A stretch of 64,000 nt of DNA from Anaerococcus octavius (GCF_900445265.1 NZ_UFTA01000002.1:744001-808000), one strand, 5' to 3'. Numbered from the stretch's first letter, positions 46,779 to 56,541 are shown. Made by a program: numbers and translations. The notes: generated by a model not told the origin, from the sequence alone.

Positions 46779-49727
46779 ATGGCTAAAAAAATCACCTCTA
46801 TGGTACTAAAACTTATTTTAATAGTTTTATTAATATTAATGTCAATTGGCGTGGTTATGGCTGGTCTTAGCGGCGGAGCAATACTTGAGGTTATGAAAAC
46901 AGCTCCAAAAATTGACGCTAATATTATAAAATATGAAATGAGTCAAAACTCTACTATAGTTGATGAAGACGGAAAAGAAGTTGACTCTATTGCCACAAAA
47001 GAATACAGGGAAATAGTCGATTATGATAAAATTCCCGAAAATCTAAAACATGCTTTTGTTGCTGTCGAAGATGAAAGGTTTTACAAACACCCTGGTCTTG
47101 ACCCACAATCTATAATTGGCTCTGCCATAGAAAATTTTAGGGCTGGTGGCATAGTTCGTGGTGGTTCTACTATTACTCAACAATTGGCTCGTAATACTTA
47201 TCTAAATAATGACCAAACATATCAAAGAAAAATTAGAGAAATATATTTAGCATTAGAAATAGAAAAAAATCTAGACAAAGATGAAATTTTGGGAGCATAC
47301 TTAAATCGTGTATTTATGGGACAAAACTCATATGGAGTACAAGCTGCTGCAAAAACTTATTTTGACAAAGATGTTTCAGATTTAAATCTAGCCCAATGTG
47401 CAGCCCTTGCAGGAATTGTACAATCTCCTTCAGAAAATTCTCTTTATAAGGCTATTAAAGTCAGTGAAGTAACTGATCAAAAAGTTTTAGGAGAATTTAC
47501 TATAGAAGGCGAAAAATACGCGGCAGTATTTAATCCTGCACCTTTTGAAAGAGAAAAATATGTTTTAGACAAAATGCTAGAACATGGTTATATCTCAAAA
47601 AAAGAATACAAAGATGCCAAAAACTTTGACGTAGCTTCTTCGATAGTTCCAGCAGAGAGAACAAATACTGAAATAGCAAGTTATTTTAACTCTCTACTTG
47701 AAAAGCAAGTTGTAAACAAACTTATGGAATTATATAACATGAGTGAAAATCAAGCTTGGGATAGACTCTATTATGGTGGGCTTAGAATAACAACAACTAT
47801 AGATCCTGATATGCAAAAACAACTTGAAAATATATATGCAGACTTTTCCTCATATCTAATTGGAGATACATCTGGATGGAGTTCCGCTCCCCTACTTGAT
47901 TTAAAATATGATGATTATGGAAATATTATAAATAGTAAGGGTAATTTAATTTACTATAGTAAGGCAAATTTATTAAATGAAAATAATGATATAAGGTTAC
48001 GCAATGACGAAGCATGGTTTGATGAAGATGGAAATATTGTATTATCTACAAACAAAGCATATCTTGATCAAACAAATTTGATGTTTAGAGATTATTATTC
48101 ACTTGATGATCAAAATAAAAATTTACGCACCCATAAAACAGGATATATTTCCTTTAAGACAAACGATGATATTAAACTCGATGATAATGATAATATAGTT
48201 ATTTCTAAAGAATATTTAGAAAAAAATCCTAAACTCTTTACTTATTACGATGATGAAACATTCTCCATAAATAAAGACTTTTACGATATAGATTTAAACG
48301 GAGTTATCCAACCCCAAGCTTCCACAGTTGTAATGGACCACGAAAATGGGCACATAAAAGCTATAATGGGAGGACGTGATCAAACTGGTACAAGGATTTT
48401 AGATAGAGCATCTTCAATACCTCGTCAACCAGGTTCAGCCATTAAACCAATTGCTACTTATACTGCAGCTTTGGACAATGGTTTTAATCTAGCAACAGGT
48501 GTAGATGATGTTCCTTTATTAATGAATGAAGATGATGAACCTTGGCCAAAGAATGTTTATAATTATTATGAAGGTGTAGTGCCTATTAGAAAAGCTATTG
48601 AAAGATCTATAAATACTATCGCTGTTCGTACTTTAAATGAAGTAGGTATAGAAACTAGTATAGATTACCTAAAAAACTTTGGAATCATAAAAGAAAATGG
48701 TAATGACAACTTTGTAAGTGCATCAGAAAATAATCAAACAAATGATGAGAATTTAGCCGCACTAGGTGTTGGTGCAATGACTCATGGTTTGACCAATCTT
48801 GAAATGACTGCAGCCTATGCAGCTCTAGCTAATAAAGGTGAATATAATGAACCACTTACATTTTCAAAAATAGAAGATTCAACAGGCAAAGTTTTATTTG
48901 ATGACAAGGATATAGTCAAACATAAAGTAACCAGTGAAGAAACAGCATATCAAATGACTTCTGCACTACAATCAGCAGGAGAAAGCTATGGTAATATTTA
49001 CTTAAACGGTACCGATTTTGCAACAAAAACTGGTACAACCGATGATTATGTTGATTTCTGGTGTATGGGTTATACCCCTTATTACACAGTGGGAATTTGG
49101 ATGGGTGCTGATGATCAAAGTATCAGAATGAACGGTACATCAATCCAAAGGGCAGCTTTAATGTGGAATACCATAAATAATCAAATATTAGACGGATATG
49201 AAACAAGAACATTTGAAAGACCTGAATCAATTGTAGAAATGAAAGTAGACACAATGAGTGGTAAACTTCCAACAGAACTATCATATATGGATCCTAGAGG
49301 TACCGTAATAACAGAAATATTTGGACCTGATAATAAACCACGTAAAGAAGATGATGTGCATACTTTAGTATCAATAGATACCAGAAATAATCTATTGGCA
49401 TCTGATGTAACTCCAAGTTGGGCAGTTGCTCAAGTTTCATATTTAAAACCAAAAAGTAATTATATTCCAAAAGAATTCAACGATATTTATCCAAGAGATT
49501 GGAAGTATAGAGCTCCAACTGAATATTCAGATTTAATTTATGTTGCTCCATTACCAAAAATAAACACTGATTATACAGACGAACAAAAAGAAAATGATGA
49601 AGAAGATGATAACAACACAGAAAATCCAGAAGCAGCTGATAGTCCAGATGTAGACAAAAATAAACAAACTACTCCTGACTCACCAAGCTCGCAAAATGAA
49701 AATGAATCTTCTAGAAATAATAGATAA
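46779..49727 (+). CDS. Class A penicillin-binding protein (PBP1A type)
   Basis: 982 residues from the second ATG (GGAGG, 4-nt spacing). Builds peptidoglycan. A membrane helix (about 7-30), GT51 glycosyltransferase with Glu97 in AVEDERF and RGGSTITQQLARN, then a long insertion (about 340-510) between the domains, and the transpeptidase with SAIK (Ser553), SIN (610-612) and KTG (Lys750). The C-terminal tail (from about 930) is an acidic Asn/Glu/Asp-rich low-complexity stretch. All catalytic motifs intact, so a functional bifunctional enzyme and a beta-lactam target. Confidence 0.95.
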   Translation: MAKKITSMVLKLILIVLLILMSIGVVMAGLSGGAILEVMKTAPKIDANIIKYEMSQNSTIVDEDGKEVDSIATKEYREIVDYDKIPENLKHAFVAVEDERFYKHPGLDPQSIIGSAIENFRAGGIVRGGSTITQQLARNTYLNNDQTYQRKIREIYLALEIEKNLDKDEILGAYLNRVFMGQNSYGVQAAAKTYFDKDVSDLNLAQCAALAGIVQSPSENSLYKAIKVSEVTDQKVLGEFTIEGEKYAAVFNPAPFEREKYVLDKMLEHGYISKKEYKDAKNFDVASSIVPAERTNTEIASYFNSLLEKQVVNKLMELYNMSENQAWDRLYYGGLRITTTIDPDMQKQLENIYADFSSYLIGDTSGWSSAPLLDLKYDDYGNIINSKGNLIYYSKANLLNENNDIRLRNDEAWFDEDGNIVLSTNKAYLDQTNLMFRDYYSLDDQNKNLRTHKTGYISFKTNDDIKLDDNDNIVISKEYLEKNPKLFTYYDDETFSINKDFYDIDLNGVIQPQASTVVMDHENGHIKAIMGGRDQTGTRILDRASSIPRQPGSAIKPIATYTAALDNGFNLATGVDDVPLLMNEDDEPWPKNVYNYYEGVVPIRKAIERSINTIAVRTLNEVGIETSIDYLKNFGIIKENGNDNFVSASENNQTNDENLAALGVGAMTHGLTNLEMTAAYAALANKGEYNEPLTFSKIEDSTGKVLFDDKDIVKHKVTSEETAYQMTSALQSAGESYGNIYLNGTDFATKTGTTDDYVDFWCMGYTPYYTVGIWMGADDQSIRMNGTSIQRAALMWNTINNQILDGYETRTFERPESIVEMKVDTMSGKLPTELSYMDPRGTVITEIFGPDNKPRKEDDVHTLVSIDTRNNLLASDVTPSWAVAQVSYLKPKSNYIPKEFNDIYPRDWKYRAPTEYSDLIYVAPLPKINTDYTDEQKENDEEDDNNTENPEAADSPDVDKNKQTTPDSPSSQNENESSRNNR

Positions 49728-49762
49728 AAAACCAAGCTAGTTACATCCTAGCTTGTTTTTTT
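49728..49762 (+). terminator. Terminator of the PBP1A gene
   Basis: CAAGCTAG/CTAGCTTG stem, 7-nt loop, seven T. Confidence 0.9.
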
Positions 49763-49784
49763 ATAATTTTACTTTATGAAATCT

Positions 49785-49813
49785 CAAAAAAATCAGGGCT
49801 TAACAAGCCCTGA
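49785..49813 (-). terminator. Terminator of the GlsB-like gene
   Basis: Minus-strand TCAGGGCTT/AAGCCCTGA stem, 3-nt loop, then TTTTTTT. Confidence 0.88.
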
Positions 49814-49821
49814 TAGTCATT

Positions 49822-50127
49822 TTAGTATTTTTTTGTCTTATTCGAATGGTTATTAGATTTATTACTGTTTTTTGTAATAAGTCCTATAATCCATAATAAT
49901 AAGCAAGCGCCAATTACTGCCCATAAAATTTGAAGACCTGTATTAGGTGCAGATCCATTAGCAAATGCTGCATTATATATCCAGCCTCCAATTATTGAAC
50001 CTACAATACCTACAATAATATTCGCTACTGAACCCATTTGAGCATCTTTACCCATTATCATGCTTGCAATCCATCCTGCAAGAGCACCTAGGATAAGTGT
50101 CATTATAAATCCTTGTGTTGAAAACAT
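49822..50127 (-). CDS. GlsB/YeaQ/YmgE-family stress membrane protein
   Basis: 101 residues from the ATG at 50127 (AAAGGAG). Three membrane segments with glycine-rich ALAGWIASMIMG and NIIVGIVGSIIGGWIYN, the transglycosylase-associated family signature. Induced by envelope or general stress in other Gram-positives; a C-terminal basic tail (KNSNKSNNHSNKTKKY) faces the cytoplasm by inference. Monocistronic. Confidence 0.85.
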   Translation of the reverse strand: MFSTQGFIMTLILGALAGWIASMIMGKDAQMGSVANIIVGIVGSIIGGWIYNAAFANGSAPNTGLQILWAVIGACLLLWIIGLITKNSNKSNNHSNKTKKY

Positions 50128-50250
50128 ATTTACTCCTTTCATTTTCTAAAATAATCTGGTAATAAAACATAAATTATTACAATATATATATTCCCTATTT
50201 TATTCTATTTAAACAATAATCTAACATAGTCCCTAATATCTTCTCTCTTG

Positions 50251-50259
50251 TGGTATAAT
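50251..50259 (+). promoter_or_regulatory. Extended -10 promoter of the two-component operon
   Basis: TGGTATAAT at 50251-50259; no clear -35. Transcription would start near 50266, leaving a leader of about 12 nt to the ATG. Confidence 0.55.
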
Positions 50260-50277
50260 AATTTTGAGGTGAAGGCC

Positions 50278-50991
50278 ATGAATGATATTACAATTTTAAT
50301 AATAGAAGATGAGAAAAAAATTTCTACAATAATGAAATCATATTTCGAAAAAGAAGGTTATAGGGTATTTCAAGAATTTGATGGACAAGAAGGTCTAGAT
50401 ACGTTTAATAAAGAAAACATAGATTTAGTTATTCTAGACTTGATGCTACCAAAAATACCTGGTGAAGAAGTTATAAAAGAAATTAGAAATCAATCAGAAG
50501 TACCTGTTATAATGGTTTCTGCAAAGGTTGAAGAAAATAACAGAGTTGATGGACTAAGACTTGGTGCTGATGATTATGTAACCAAACCATTTTCTCCAAA
50601 AGAGCTTGTAGAAAGAGTTAAAGCTGTTTTACGACGTATAGAAAAATACAATATACCTAGAGCAGACATTATAAAAACTAGTGATGGCAGATTAGAGATG
50701 GATCTTGAATATAACAGAATATTCAAAGATGGCAATGAAATACTACTAACTAAAAATGAGTTTCAAATTCTAAAAACTCTTTTTACAAATCCAAATAAAA
50801 TATACTCTAGAGATGAAATTATAGAGCAAACTTTCGGATATGATTATGATGCTTACGATAGAGCCATAGACACTCATATAAAAAATATCCGCTCAAAAAT
50901 TGAAGATAATCCAAAAAAACCTATGTATATCAAAACTATTTATGGAATGGGTTATAAATCAGGCGGGATAGATGATTACATTAAAGAGTAA
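50278..50991 (+). CDS. OmpR-family response regulator
   Basis: 237 residues from ATG 50278 (GAGGTGAAGG). Receiver with the acidic pair IIEDEKK, phospho-acceptor Asp in LVILDLMLPK (about residue 54) and Lys in DYVTKPF; winged-helix DNA-binding domain ending YIKTIYGMGYKS. Overlaps its kinase by 20 nt. The PBP1A gene lies upstream, so a cell-envelope regulon is a reasonable guess. Confidence 0.93.
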   Translation: MNDITILIIEDEKKISTIMKSYFEKEGYRVFQEFDGQEGLDTFNKENIDLVILDLMLPKIPGEEVIKEIRNQSEVPVIMVSAKVEENNRVDGLRLGADDYVTKPFSPKELVERVKAVLRRIEKYNIPRADIIKTSDGRLEMDLEYNRIFKDGNEILLTKNEFQILKTLFTNPNKIYSRDEIIEQTFGYDYDAYDRAIDTHIKNIRSKIEDNPKKPMYIKTIYGMGYKSGGIDDYIKE

Positions 50992-52294
50992 AATAATCAG
51001 AAACTTTACCGCAGGCATATTATCCTGCGTTTTAGTTTTTTCTATTTTAGTAACTTTACTTGTCACATCTAGCTATATCGAACTTATAAAAGAAAATGCC
51101 GACTCAAGGCCAGATCAAGTTGCTACTTGGTTTAAGAAATTTAATAATGATCCTGCTTTTACAAAAAAAGATATGCAGGATGGTTTAGATAATCTAGCAA
51201 AAAATTTGGAAGTAGATATTTATTTTCAAAATTTAAATGGTACTATTTCTTATCCGGCCTATGGAAGAAATAAAAATAATCCGTTAAGAAAAGATGAAAA
51301 AGTATTTTCTGTTTATAATATTAACAGAAATAGAAGGTCAGGTACCCTACATATTATTTATAATGCAGATCCTGAACCAGTGCGAAAATTACAAAGAGAT
51401 TTTTCTAGGGCAATAGTTTATTCTCTTAGTATTTCACTTCTTATAGGTATTATCATTTCAATAATATTATCAGAAAATATATCAGAACCTATAATGATTA
51501 TAAGTGATGAAACTATAAATCTTAAAGATGGTAATTATAAAATTGATGATAGAATAAGTGATATTAAAGAAATAGAAACTTTGCAGACAAATATTAATTA
51601 TCTTTCTAATAACTTACAAAAACAAGAAGAAATCAGAAAGCAGTATGCTCAAGATATTTCTCATGAGCTACGCACTCCCCTAACTAATTTACAATTATAT
51701 ATTGAAGCAATAAAAGATGGAGTAATAGAACCTGATGAAAACACAATGTCCGTTCTATTAGAAGATGTAAATAGATTAGAAGGACTTATAGAAGGATTGA
51801 AAAAAACTTTTGACCAAAATGTAGAACATTTAGAATTAAAAAAAGAAGATTTTAACGCATCTGAACTAACAGAAAGTATTGTACAAAGCTTTAGAGCTAG
51901 TGCTGGCTACAATAATATAAAAATAAATACCTATATTCAAGAAGACATCAATTTTTATTCTGACTATGATAAGTATAGTCAAATACTACAAAATCTTATT
52001 TCAAATGCTATAAAAGCAATTGGCAAAGATGGAGAAGTGGATGTTTATTTAAATGCAGATAATGAAAGTATTACTCTACGAGTTGCCGATAATGGTGTAG
52101 GCATAGCAGAAGATAAAATCGAACGAATATTTGATAGATTTTATCGAATAGAAGATTCTAGAAATACAAAAGAAAATGGTCATGGATTAGGGCTTTCTAT
52201 TACAAAAAACTTTGTAGATGCTCTAGATGGTAAGATAAGTGTAGATTCACAACTAAATGTAGGAACAACATTTATTCTTACATTTATTAGATAA
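50972..52294 (+). CDS. Sensor histidine kinase
   Basis: 440 residues. Membrane helix about 10-30, an extracellular domain of about 100 residues, second helix (about 150-168), HAMP, dimerisation/phosphorylation motif DISHELRTPLTNLQLY, and ATPase boxes NLISNAIKAI, VADNGVGI and GHGLGLSI. A PhoR/YycG-like architecture without PAS. GGCGGGA before the ATG. Partner of the overlapping regulator. Confidence 0.93.
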   Translation: MITLKSKIIRNFTAGILSCVLVFSILVTLLVTSSYIELIKENADSRPDQVATWFKKFNNDPAFTKKDMQDGLDNLAKNLEVDIYFQNLNGTISYPAYGRNKNNPLRKDEKVFSVYNINRNRRSGTLHIIYNADPEPVRKLQRDFSRAIVYSLSISLLIGIIISIILSENISEPIMIISDETINLKDGNYKIDDRISDIKEIETLQTNINYLSNNLQKQEEIRKQYAQDISHELRTPLTNLQLYIEAIKDGVIEPDENTMSVLLEDVNRLEGLIEGLKKTFDQNVEHLELKKEDFNASELTESIVQSFRASAGYNNIKINTYIQEDINFYSDYDKYSQILQNLISNAIKAIGKDGEVDVYLNADNESITLRVADNGVGIAEDKIERIFDRFYRIEDSRNTKENGHGLGLSITKNFVDALDGKISVDSQLNVGTTFILTFIR

Positions 52295-52305
52295 GGGTTA
52301 AAATT

Positions 52306-53682
52306 ATGGCAAGAAGACATTCCAGTAAATCAAAAAGATCTAATAGATCTAAAAGTGCTACTAGAAATCTAAATAATAAATCATACTCTTCGAGTAGAAA
52401 AAGAGCCCAGCAAAAAAAGATAAAGAGGAAAAAAAAATATAGAAGAAGGCGCATTGTTTTAGCTATAATAGCCCTTCTTATCTTATCCTTTTTAGTAAAT
52501 ATAACAATAAACGCAATAAATAGATATAAAATAATGGGATATCCAGATTTTCGAGATGAAGTTTTAGAAGATATGGGGAAAAGTGTATTTATAGCTTCTT
52601 CAGAAGGCAGAAGCTTGAGTACAGCAGAAAAAGTAACCGATTTTGATGAGCTTTACAAAACTATAAAAAGAAACTATGCAGTAGATAATTTGAATAAAGA
52701 AGATTTTGAGAATTTTATAAGCGAATATAGCAACTATAGAAAGAGAGTCTATAGCTCAAAAACTGATCAAGAATACTTTCAATTATTAGAAAAATACTTA
52801 GATATCCTAAATGACAACAGAACATTTATCTTAGATAAAGAAACTTATGATAATCTTTTTGAATACTATAGAAAATCTAATGATAGTATGAGAAAATCAG
52901 TTTTAGAAAATCCTCAAGCTGTTGATAGGTACAAAAGGTTAATCACATCCAGCAATATAAAAACACCATCTATGAATGCAAATATAGAAGCTGACGGAGT
53001 ACTAAAGATAAGCTTAGAGGACTTTAAGCCAAACGAATTTGATAATGATTTAGAAACTATAGTAGATATATTTTTAAAAAATCCTCCTATTACAACAATA
53101 ATCCTGGACTTATCAAATAATGATTCTATAGATGACGTTTATAGAAATAAACTATTAGAAGTTTTATTAAACGAAAATTATACAGAAAATAATTTGATAT
53201 TTTATAGAGGTAAACTTGCTAGTCGCACTTTAGATAATATAAAAAATGATCAAGATGATTACGAGAAAACAGCAAGTGTAAAAAATATAGCTGATAAATA
53301 TAGTCAAGAAATTGAAAAAATAGATTTAAATGATTATATGTATTATGATGAAGTTAGTTTAAATATTAATAAAAATCCAGATTTCTCAAATAGAAAGATA
53401 TATGTACTCACAAATGAACAAACAGCTAATGAAGCTATAAAGTTAGCTGATATTCTTCAAAAAAATGGAGCATATATAGTGAAAAACGGTTTTGATAATC
53501 AGCCTACTTCAAAAGACATTATTTATAACTTTAGATCAGATCTTTATACTTTAAATCATTCCGGTCTAGTAATTAGTATAAATAGTGCCTACAGCAAAGA
53601 TGAAAAAAAATTATCATTATCATATGATCAAAAAATAAATTCAAAAGATCCAATAAAATCTATACTTAGTATAATTAATTAA
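52306..53682 (+). CDS. Membrane-anchored S41-peptidase-like protein without catalytic residues
   Basis: 458 residues. A strongly basic N-terminus (about 1-50, Ser/Arg/Lys) on the cytoplasmic side, one membrane helix (about 50-68), then a large outer domain. The core VLKISLEDF...ITTIILDLSNN...RKIYVLTNEQTANEAIKL has the order of C-terminal processing (S41) peptidases, but the serine position (TNExSAS) is Thr373 and the GKxxxKG lysine region is missing. A pseudo-peptidase with a sensing or scaffold role is likely. Third gene of the two-component operon, 11 nt after the kinase. Confidence 0.6.
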   Translation: MARRHSSKSKRSNRSKSATRNLNNKSYSSSRKRAQQKKIKRKKKYRRRRIVLAIIALLILSFLVNITINAINRYKIMGYPDFRDEVLEDMGKSVFIASSEGRSLSTAEKVTDFDELYKTIKRNYAVDNLNKEDFENFISEYSNYRKRVYSSKTDQEYFQLLEKYLDILNDNRTFILDKETYDNLFEYYRKSNDSMRKSVLENPQAVDRYKRLITSSNIKTPSMNANIEADGVLKISLEDFKPNEFDNDLETIVDIFLKNPPITTIILDLSNNDSIDDVYRNKLLEVLLNENYTENNLIFYRGKLASRTLDNIKNDQDDYEKTASVKNIADKYSQEIEKIDLNDYMYYDEVSLNINKNPDFSNRKIYVLTNEQTANEAIKLADILQKNGAYIVKNGFDNQPTSKDIIYNFRSDLYTLNHSGLVISINSAYSKDEKKLSLSYDQKINSKDPIKSILSIIN

Positions 53683-53715
53683 AAAGTAACTAGCAATGAA
53701 CTAGTTACTTTTTTT
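53682..53715 (+). terminator. Terminator of the two-component operon
   Basis: AAAAGTAACTAG/CTAGTTACTTTT 12-bp stem, 7-nt loop, T run. Confidence 0.9.
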
Positions 53716-53720
53716 AATAA

Positions 53721-53752
53721 AAAAACCAGCAAGACTAAAAGCCTTACTGGTT
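53721..53752 (-). terminator. Terminator of the membrane stress-type gene
   Basis: Minus-strand ACCAGTAAG/CTTGCTGGT stem (one G-U), 9-nt loop, followed by TTTTTTT. Back-to-back with the preceding terminator. Confidence 0.82.
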
Positions 53753-53765
53753 AATATTTTAATAA

Positions 53766-54962
53766 CTATCTAATTGTATCTTTTCTTACGATTTCTTTAG
53801 ATTTTTCTTCACCTAGTTTACCACCCCAAGCTGATAGTGCTAGAGCTACTAGTAATCCTAGGAATGTAATTACAGAACCTGCTGAAAGTTTGTTTGAAGC
53901 ATCATCTGCACCTTCTTTAGCTCCATCGACAGTTTCATCTACTTTATTTTGAGCTTCATTAGAAAGTTCTTTAACTTTTACAGATGCATCATCTAATGAT
54001 TCTTGAGCTTGTTTGTTAGCTTTATTTAATCCTTCATAAATGTTATCTGTAACTTGTTCAGCTTCTTCTTGTGTTAAGTCAGAGTTTGCTTCAACTGCAT
54101 TTGCAATAGCATCTCTATCTGCTGAATCTGCTATAGTTTGAGCTCTATCTGCAAGATCTTTAGATACTCTATCAATTTCATCTTCTGCTGAATCTGGGTT
54201 AACTGCAATATTTTTTGCTGCTTCGGCAATTTCATCTTTAGATTCTTCAAGTTGATTATTTAAATAATCTGGTTGAAGTTCTGGAACATCTGTGTCAGAA
54301 AGATATTTATCAATATCTGATTTTACTTCTTCATCATCAATATCTACATCTTTGATAGCATTTCCTGCTTTATCAAATCCTGAACCAATTGCATCATTTG
54401 TTGATGTAATTGCAGAACCTGCTACATTACCAACACCACTTGCTACATTACCAGCTACATTTGCTGCTGTTCCTAATACAGATGTTATAGCACTTAATAC
54501 AAGTGATAGTAAAAGTAAAAGTGTAACAGCCCATGTTATAGTACCATGTAATTTACCAGATTTTCTAGCAGAATATCCTGCGATATATCCACCTGCTAAA
54601 AATGATAGTATAAGTGTAATTGCTGTCCAAATGCCTGTTCCTACTCCAACACCATCTAATGGGTGTGCATTAGTTGGTGAGAATAATCCAAATCCTAATG
54701 CTGCTGTAATTAAGCTTAGTGTCGCAAAGCAAGCTGCTGCTGTTACAGCTCCAGCAAAGATTGATGCCCAAGAGAGGTTGTTTCCTGCTGGAAGCACACT
54801 AGTTTCTTGTTCGTAAACTGGAACTCCTTCTCTACGTCTTTCTACTCTTTCTCTTTCGCCTCTGCGTGGTGTTCTACCAGCTTGACGATTATTTGATCTC
54901 TCAACAGTAGTTTCTGTTTCAAAAGTATCAACTTTTGGATCGTTATTTTTTCTATCTGTCAT
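53766..54962 (-). CDS. Polytopic membrane protein of unknown function with apolar/acidic middle
   Basis: 398 residues. A cytoplasmic basic N-terminus rich in Arg and Glu (1-60), three membrane helices (about 65-90, 105-130, 140-165), then a long soluble region from about 170 to 360 rich in Ala, Asp, Glu and Asn with helical repeats (SKDLADRAQTIADSADRDAI, VKELSNEAQNKVDETVDGAK), and a final helix (about 363-382). It resembles YtxH/apolipophorin-like stress proteins only in composition. Adjacent genes are also membrane stress proteins. No clear family; AGGAGG before the ATG. Do not read more into it. Confidence 0.6.
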   Translation of the reverse strand: MTDRKNNDPKVDTFETETTVERSNNRQAGRTPRRGERERVERRREGVPVYEQETSVLPAGNNLSWASIFAGAVTAAACFATLSLITAALGFGLFSPTNAHPLDGVGVGTGIWTAITLILSFLAGGYIAGYSARKSGKLHGTITWAVTLLLLLSLVLSAITSVLGTAANVAGNVASGVGNVAGSAITSTNDAIGSGFDKAGNAIKDVDIDDEEVKSDIDKYLSDTDVPELQPDYLNNQLEESKDEIAEAAKNIAVNPDSAEDEIDRVSKDLADRAQTIADSADRDAIANAVEANSDLTQEEAEQVTDNIYEGLNKANKQAQESLDDASVKVKELSNEAQNKVDETVDGAKEGADDASNKLSAGSVITFLGLLVALALSAWGGKLGEEKSKEIVRKDTIR

Positions 54963-54987
54963 AATTCCTCCTTTTTATATAATAACA

Positions 54988-55006
54988 AATAAGAATGTTT
55001 CTTATT
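54988..55006. repeat. Perfect inverted repeat upstream of the membrane gene
   Basis: AATAAGAA, 3-nt spacer, TTCTTATT, 26 nt before the 53766-54962 gene start. Possible operator; weak by itself in AT-rich DNA. Confidence 0.35.
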
Positions 55007-55052
55007 AATCTATATTACCCTTGTAATAGGAATTTAAAACTAATTTCTAAAT

Positions 55053-55598
55053 TTAATAATATTTATAATTTTGGAAAGCATGAATAATTGATCTAATACC
55101 TAGTACTAAGAAGTATATACCTACTAGCGTTATTATAGTAAGAGAAGCGCTCATAGGGTTATTGATCATCATAGCTCCCAAAATTATACCTAAAATATTT
55201 AATACTAGTAGTGAAGTCCAAGCACCATTTGCAAAAATTTTTAATGGACTACTAATTACAATTCCCATAATAGAAGTAAATATAAACCAAATTGCAAATA
55301 TATATGGTAGGGCCATAAATGTAGTTTGAATATCAGCTAATATTATAATACCTAGGATAATTTGTATAACACCAGAAAATATGCTTGCATTATAATTATC
55401 ATAATCATAATATTTATTTAGTCTACTACCAAGTGTAATTTCTCCGATTCCAGATAAAATTACTGATATTCCTAATAAAACTGCTATACTCATTAAACTC
55501 GTCTGTGGATCTCTAAATGCAATAATTGCAATAATAATATATAAAATTCCTAATACAAGACTATCCCAATTTACACGGTTATTTCTTCCATCTGCCAT
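55053..55598 (-). CDS. HdeD-family (DUF308) membrane protein
   Basis: 181 residues from ATG 55598 (AAAGGAG); seven extra codons upstream have no site. Six membrane helices with LVLGILYIIIAIIAFRDPQTSL and IILGIIILADI, the HdeD/DUF308 hallmark. Associated with acid or general stress in other bacteria. Directly follows the HEPN/nuclease gene; the stop of that gene and this ribosome site overlap. Confidence 0.85.
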   Translation of the reverse strand: MADGRNNRVNWDSLVLGILYIIIAIIAFRDPQTSLMSIAVLLGISVILSGIGEITLGSRLNKYYDYDNYNASIFSGVIQIILGIIILADIQTTFMALPYIFAIWFIFTSIMGIVISSPLKIFANGAWTSLLVLNILGIILGAMMINNPMSASLTIITLVGIYFLVLGIRSIIHAFQNYKYY

Positions 55599-55611
55599 AA
55601 TACTACTCCTT

Positions 55612-56532
55612 TTATTCAAAGCTATTTTTTATTTTTCTAGCTCTTTCAATTTCACTGACCATATCCCTACCTGCCATCATTTTTTTAATATTTTTTACAT
55701 CTAAAATAATAACTTCATGGTCTAATAGCTCTTCTTTACTTTCTTCATCTAAATATGACGTATTTATTATAAGCAAAGGAGTTATGCCATCCATCAACTC
55801 TTCGTATTGATCTAATAATTCTTTAATAAAATTCTTATCCACCACCTTTTCATAATCATAATTTTTAATATCTATAGCATATTTTTTATCATTTTTTTTA
55901 GCAAATAGTTCAAATTCATGACTTTTTTCATACTTTTCCTGGAATGATGCTATATAGTAGCCGTTTTGTTGAAAAGCTTTTGTAATAAATTTTTGTGAGT
56001 TAAAGTCAAATAATATATTTCTCAATGCCTTTAATAAATTACTAGGATTAATTTTGAAAAATCCTCTATATTCTGTGGTTTCTTCATATCTTTGTAAATC
56101 AAAACCTACTAGAATATTATCAATCACATTAAAATTTCCATGTGCTATAGCATTTCGAATATGCCTTAATAATGCCATAGTTTTAGTTTCACCATTTGCT
56201 AATGTCATTATAATCTTTGGACATTTCGTACAAATCTTATCTAAAAATGGTTTGATTAGTTCATCTGAAATCTCATCTGTAAAAAGCACATCTTCATCTT
56301 TGAGCTTCATTTTCTTCATTAATTCTATAAAAATAAAATCATCATATCTAGGATTTAATAATAGCTCATTATGCTGTGATTGCTCAGATTTTATATTTGG
56401 CACATACCATAATAGATAATAAATAGCTTCCCTGAGCTCATCGCTTAACTGGAGAGGAATATCTTTATGCTTTATTGAATATTCAATTTTATTATCTGGC
56501 GGATCAAATTCAAATTTTTCTGTAAGTTCCAT
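55612..56532 (-). CDS. HEPN-like RNxxxH and PD-(D/E)xK-like two-domain protein
   Basis: 306 residues, soluble, no signal. Middle: LLRHIRNAIAHGNF, with Arg126-Asn127-x3-His131 on a predicted helix, the HEPN ribonuclease motif; an acidic helical stretch precedes it (about 60-115). C-terminal: HEFELFAKKNDKKYAIDIKNYD, with Glu208 and Asp221-x-Lys223, looks like a PD-(D/E)xK nuclease core. I do not recognise a named family. It follows a macrodomain gene by 9 nt in one operon. The combination suggests a nuclease effector with an ADP-ribose-acting partner, as in toxin-antitoxin or antiphage systems; this is inference. Confidence 0.55.
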   Translation of the reverse strand: MELTEKFEFDPPDNKIEYSIKHKDIPLQLSDELREAIYYLLWYVPNIKSEQSQHNELLLNPRYDDFIFIELMKKMKLKDEDVLFTDEISDELIKPFLDKICTKCPKIIMTLANGETKTMALLRHIRNAIAHGNFNVIDNILVGFDLQRYEETTEYRGFFKINPSNLLKALRNILFDFNSQKFITKAFQQNGYYIASFQEKYEKSHEFELFAKKNDKKYAIDIKNYDYEKVVDKNFIKELLDQYEELMDGITPLLIINTSYLDEESKEELLDHEVIILDVKNIKKMMAGRDMVSEIERARKIKNSFE

Positions 56533-56541
56533 ATAAAACCT

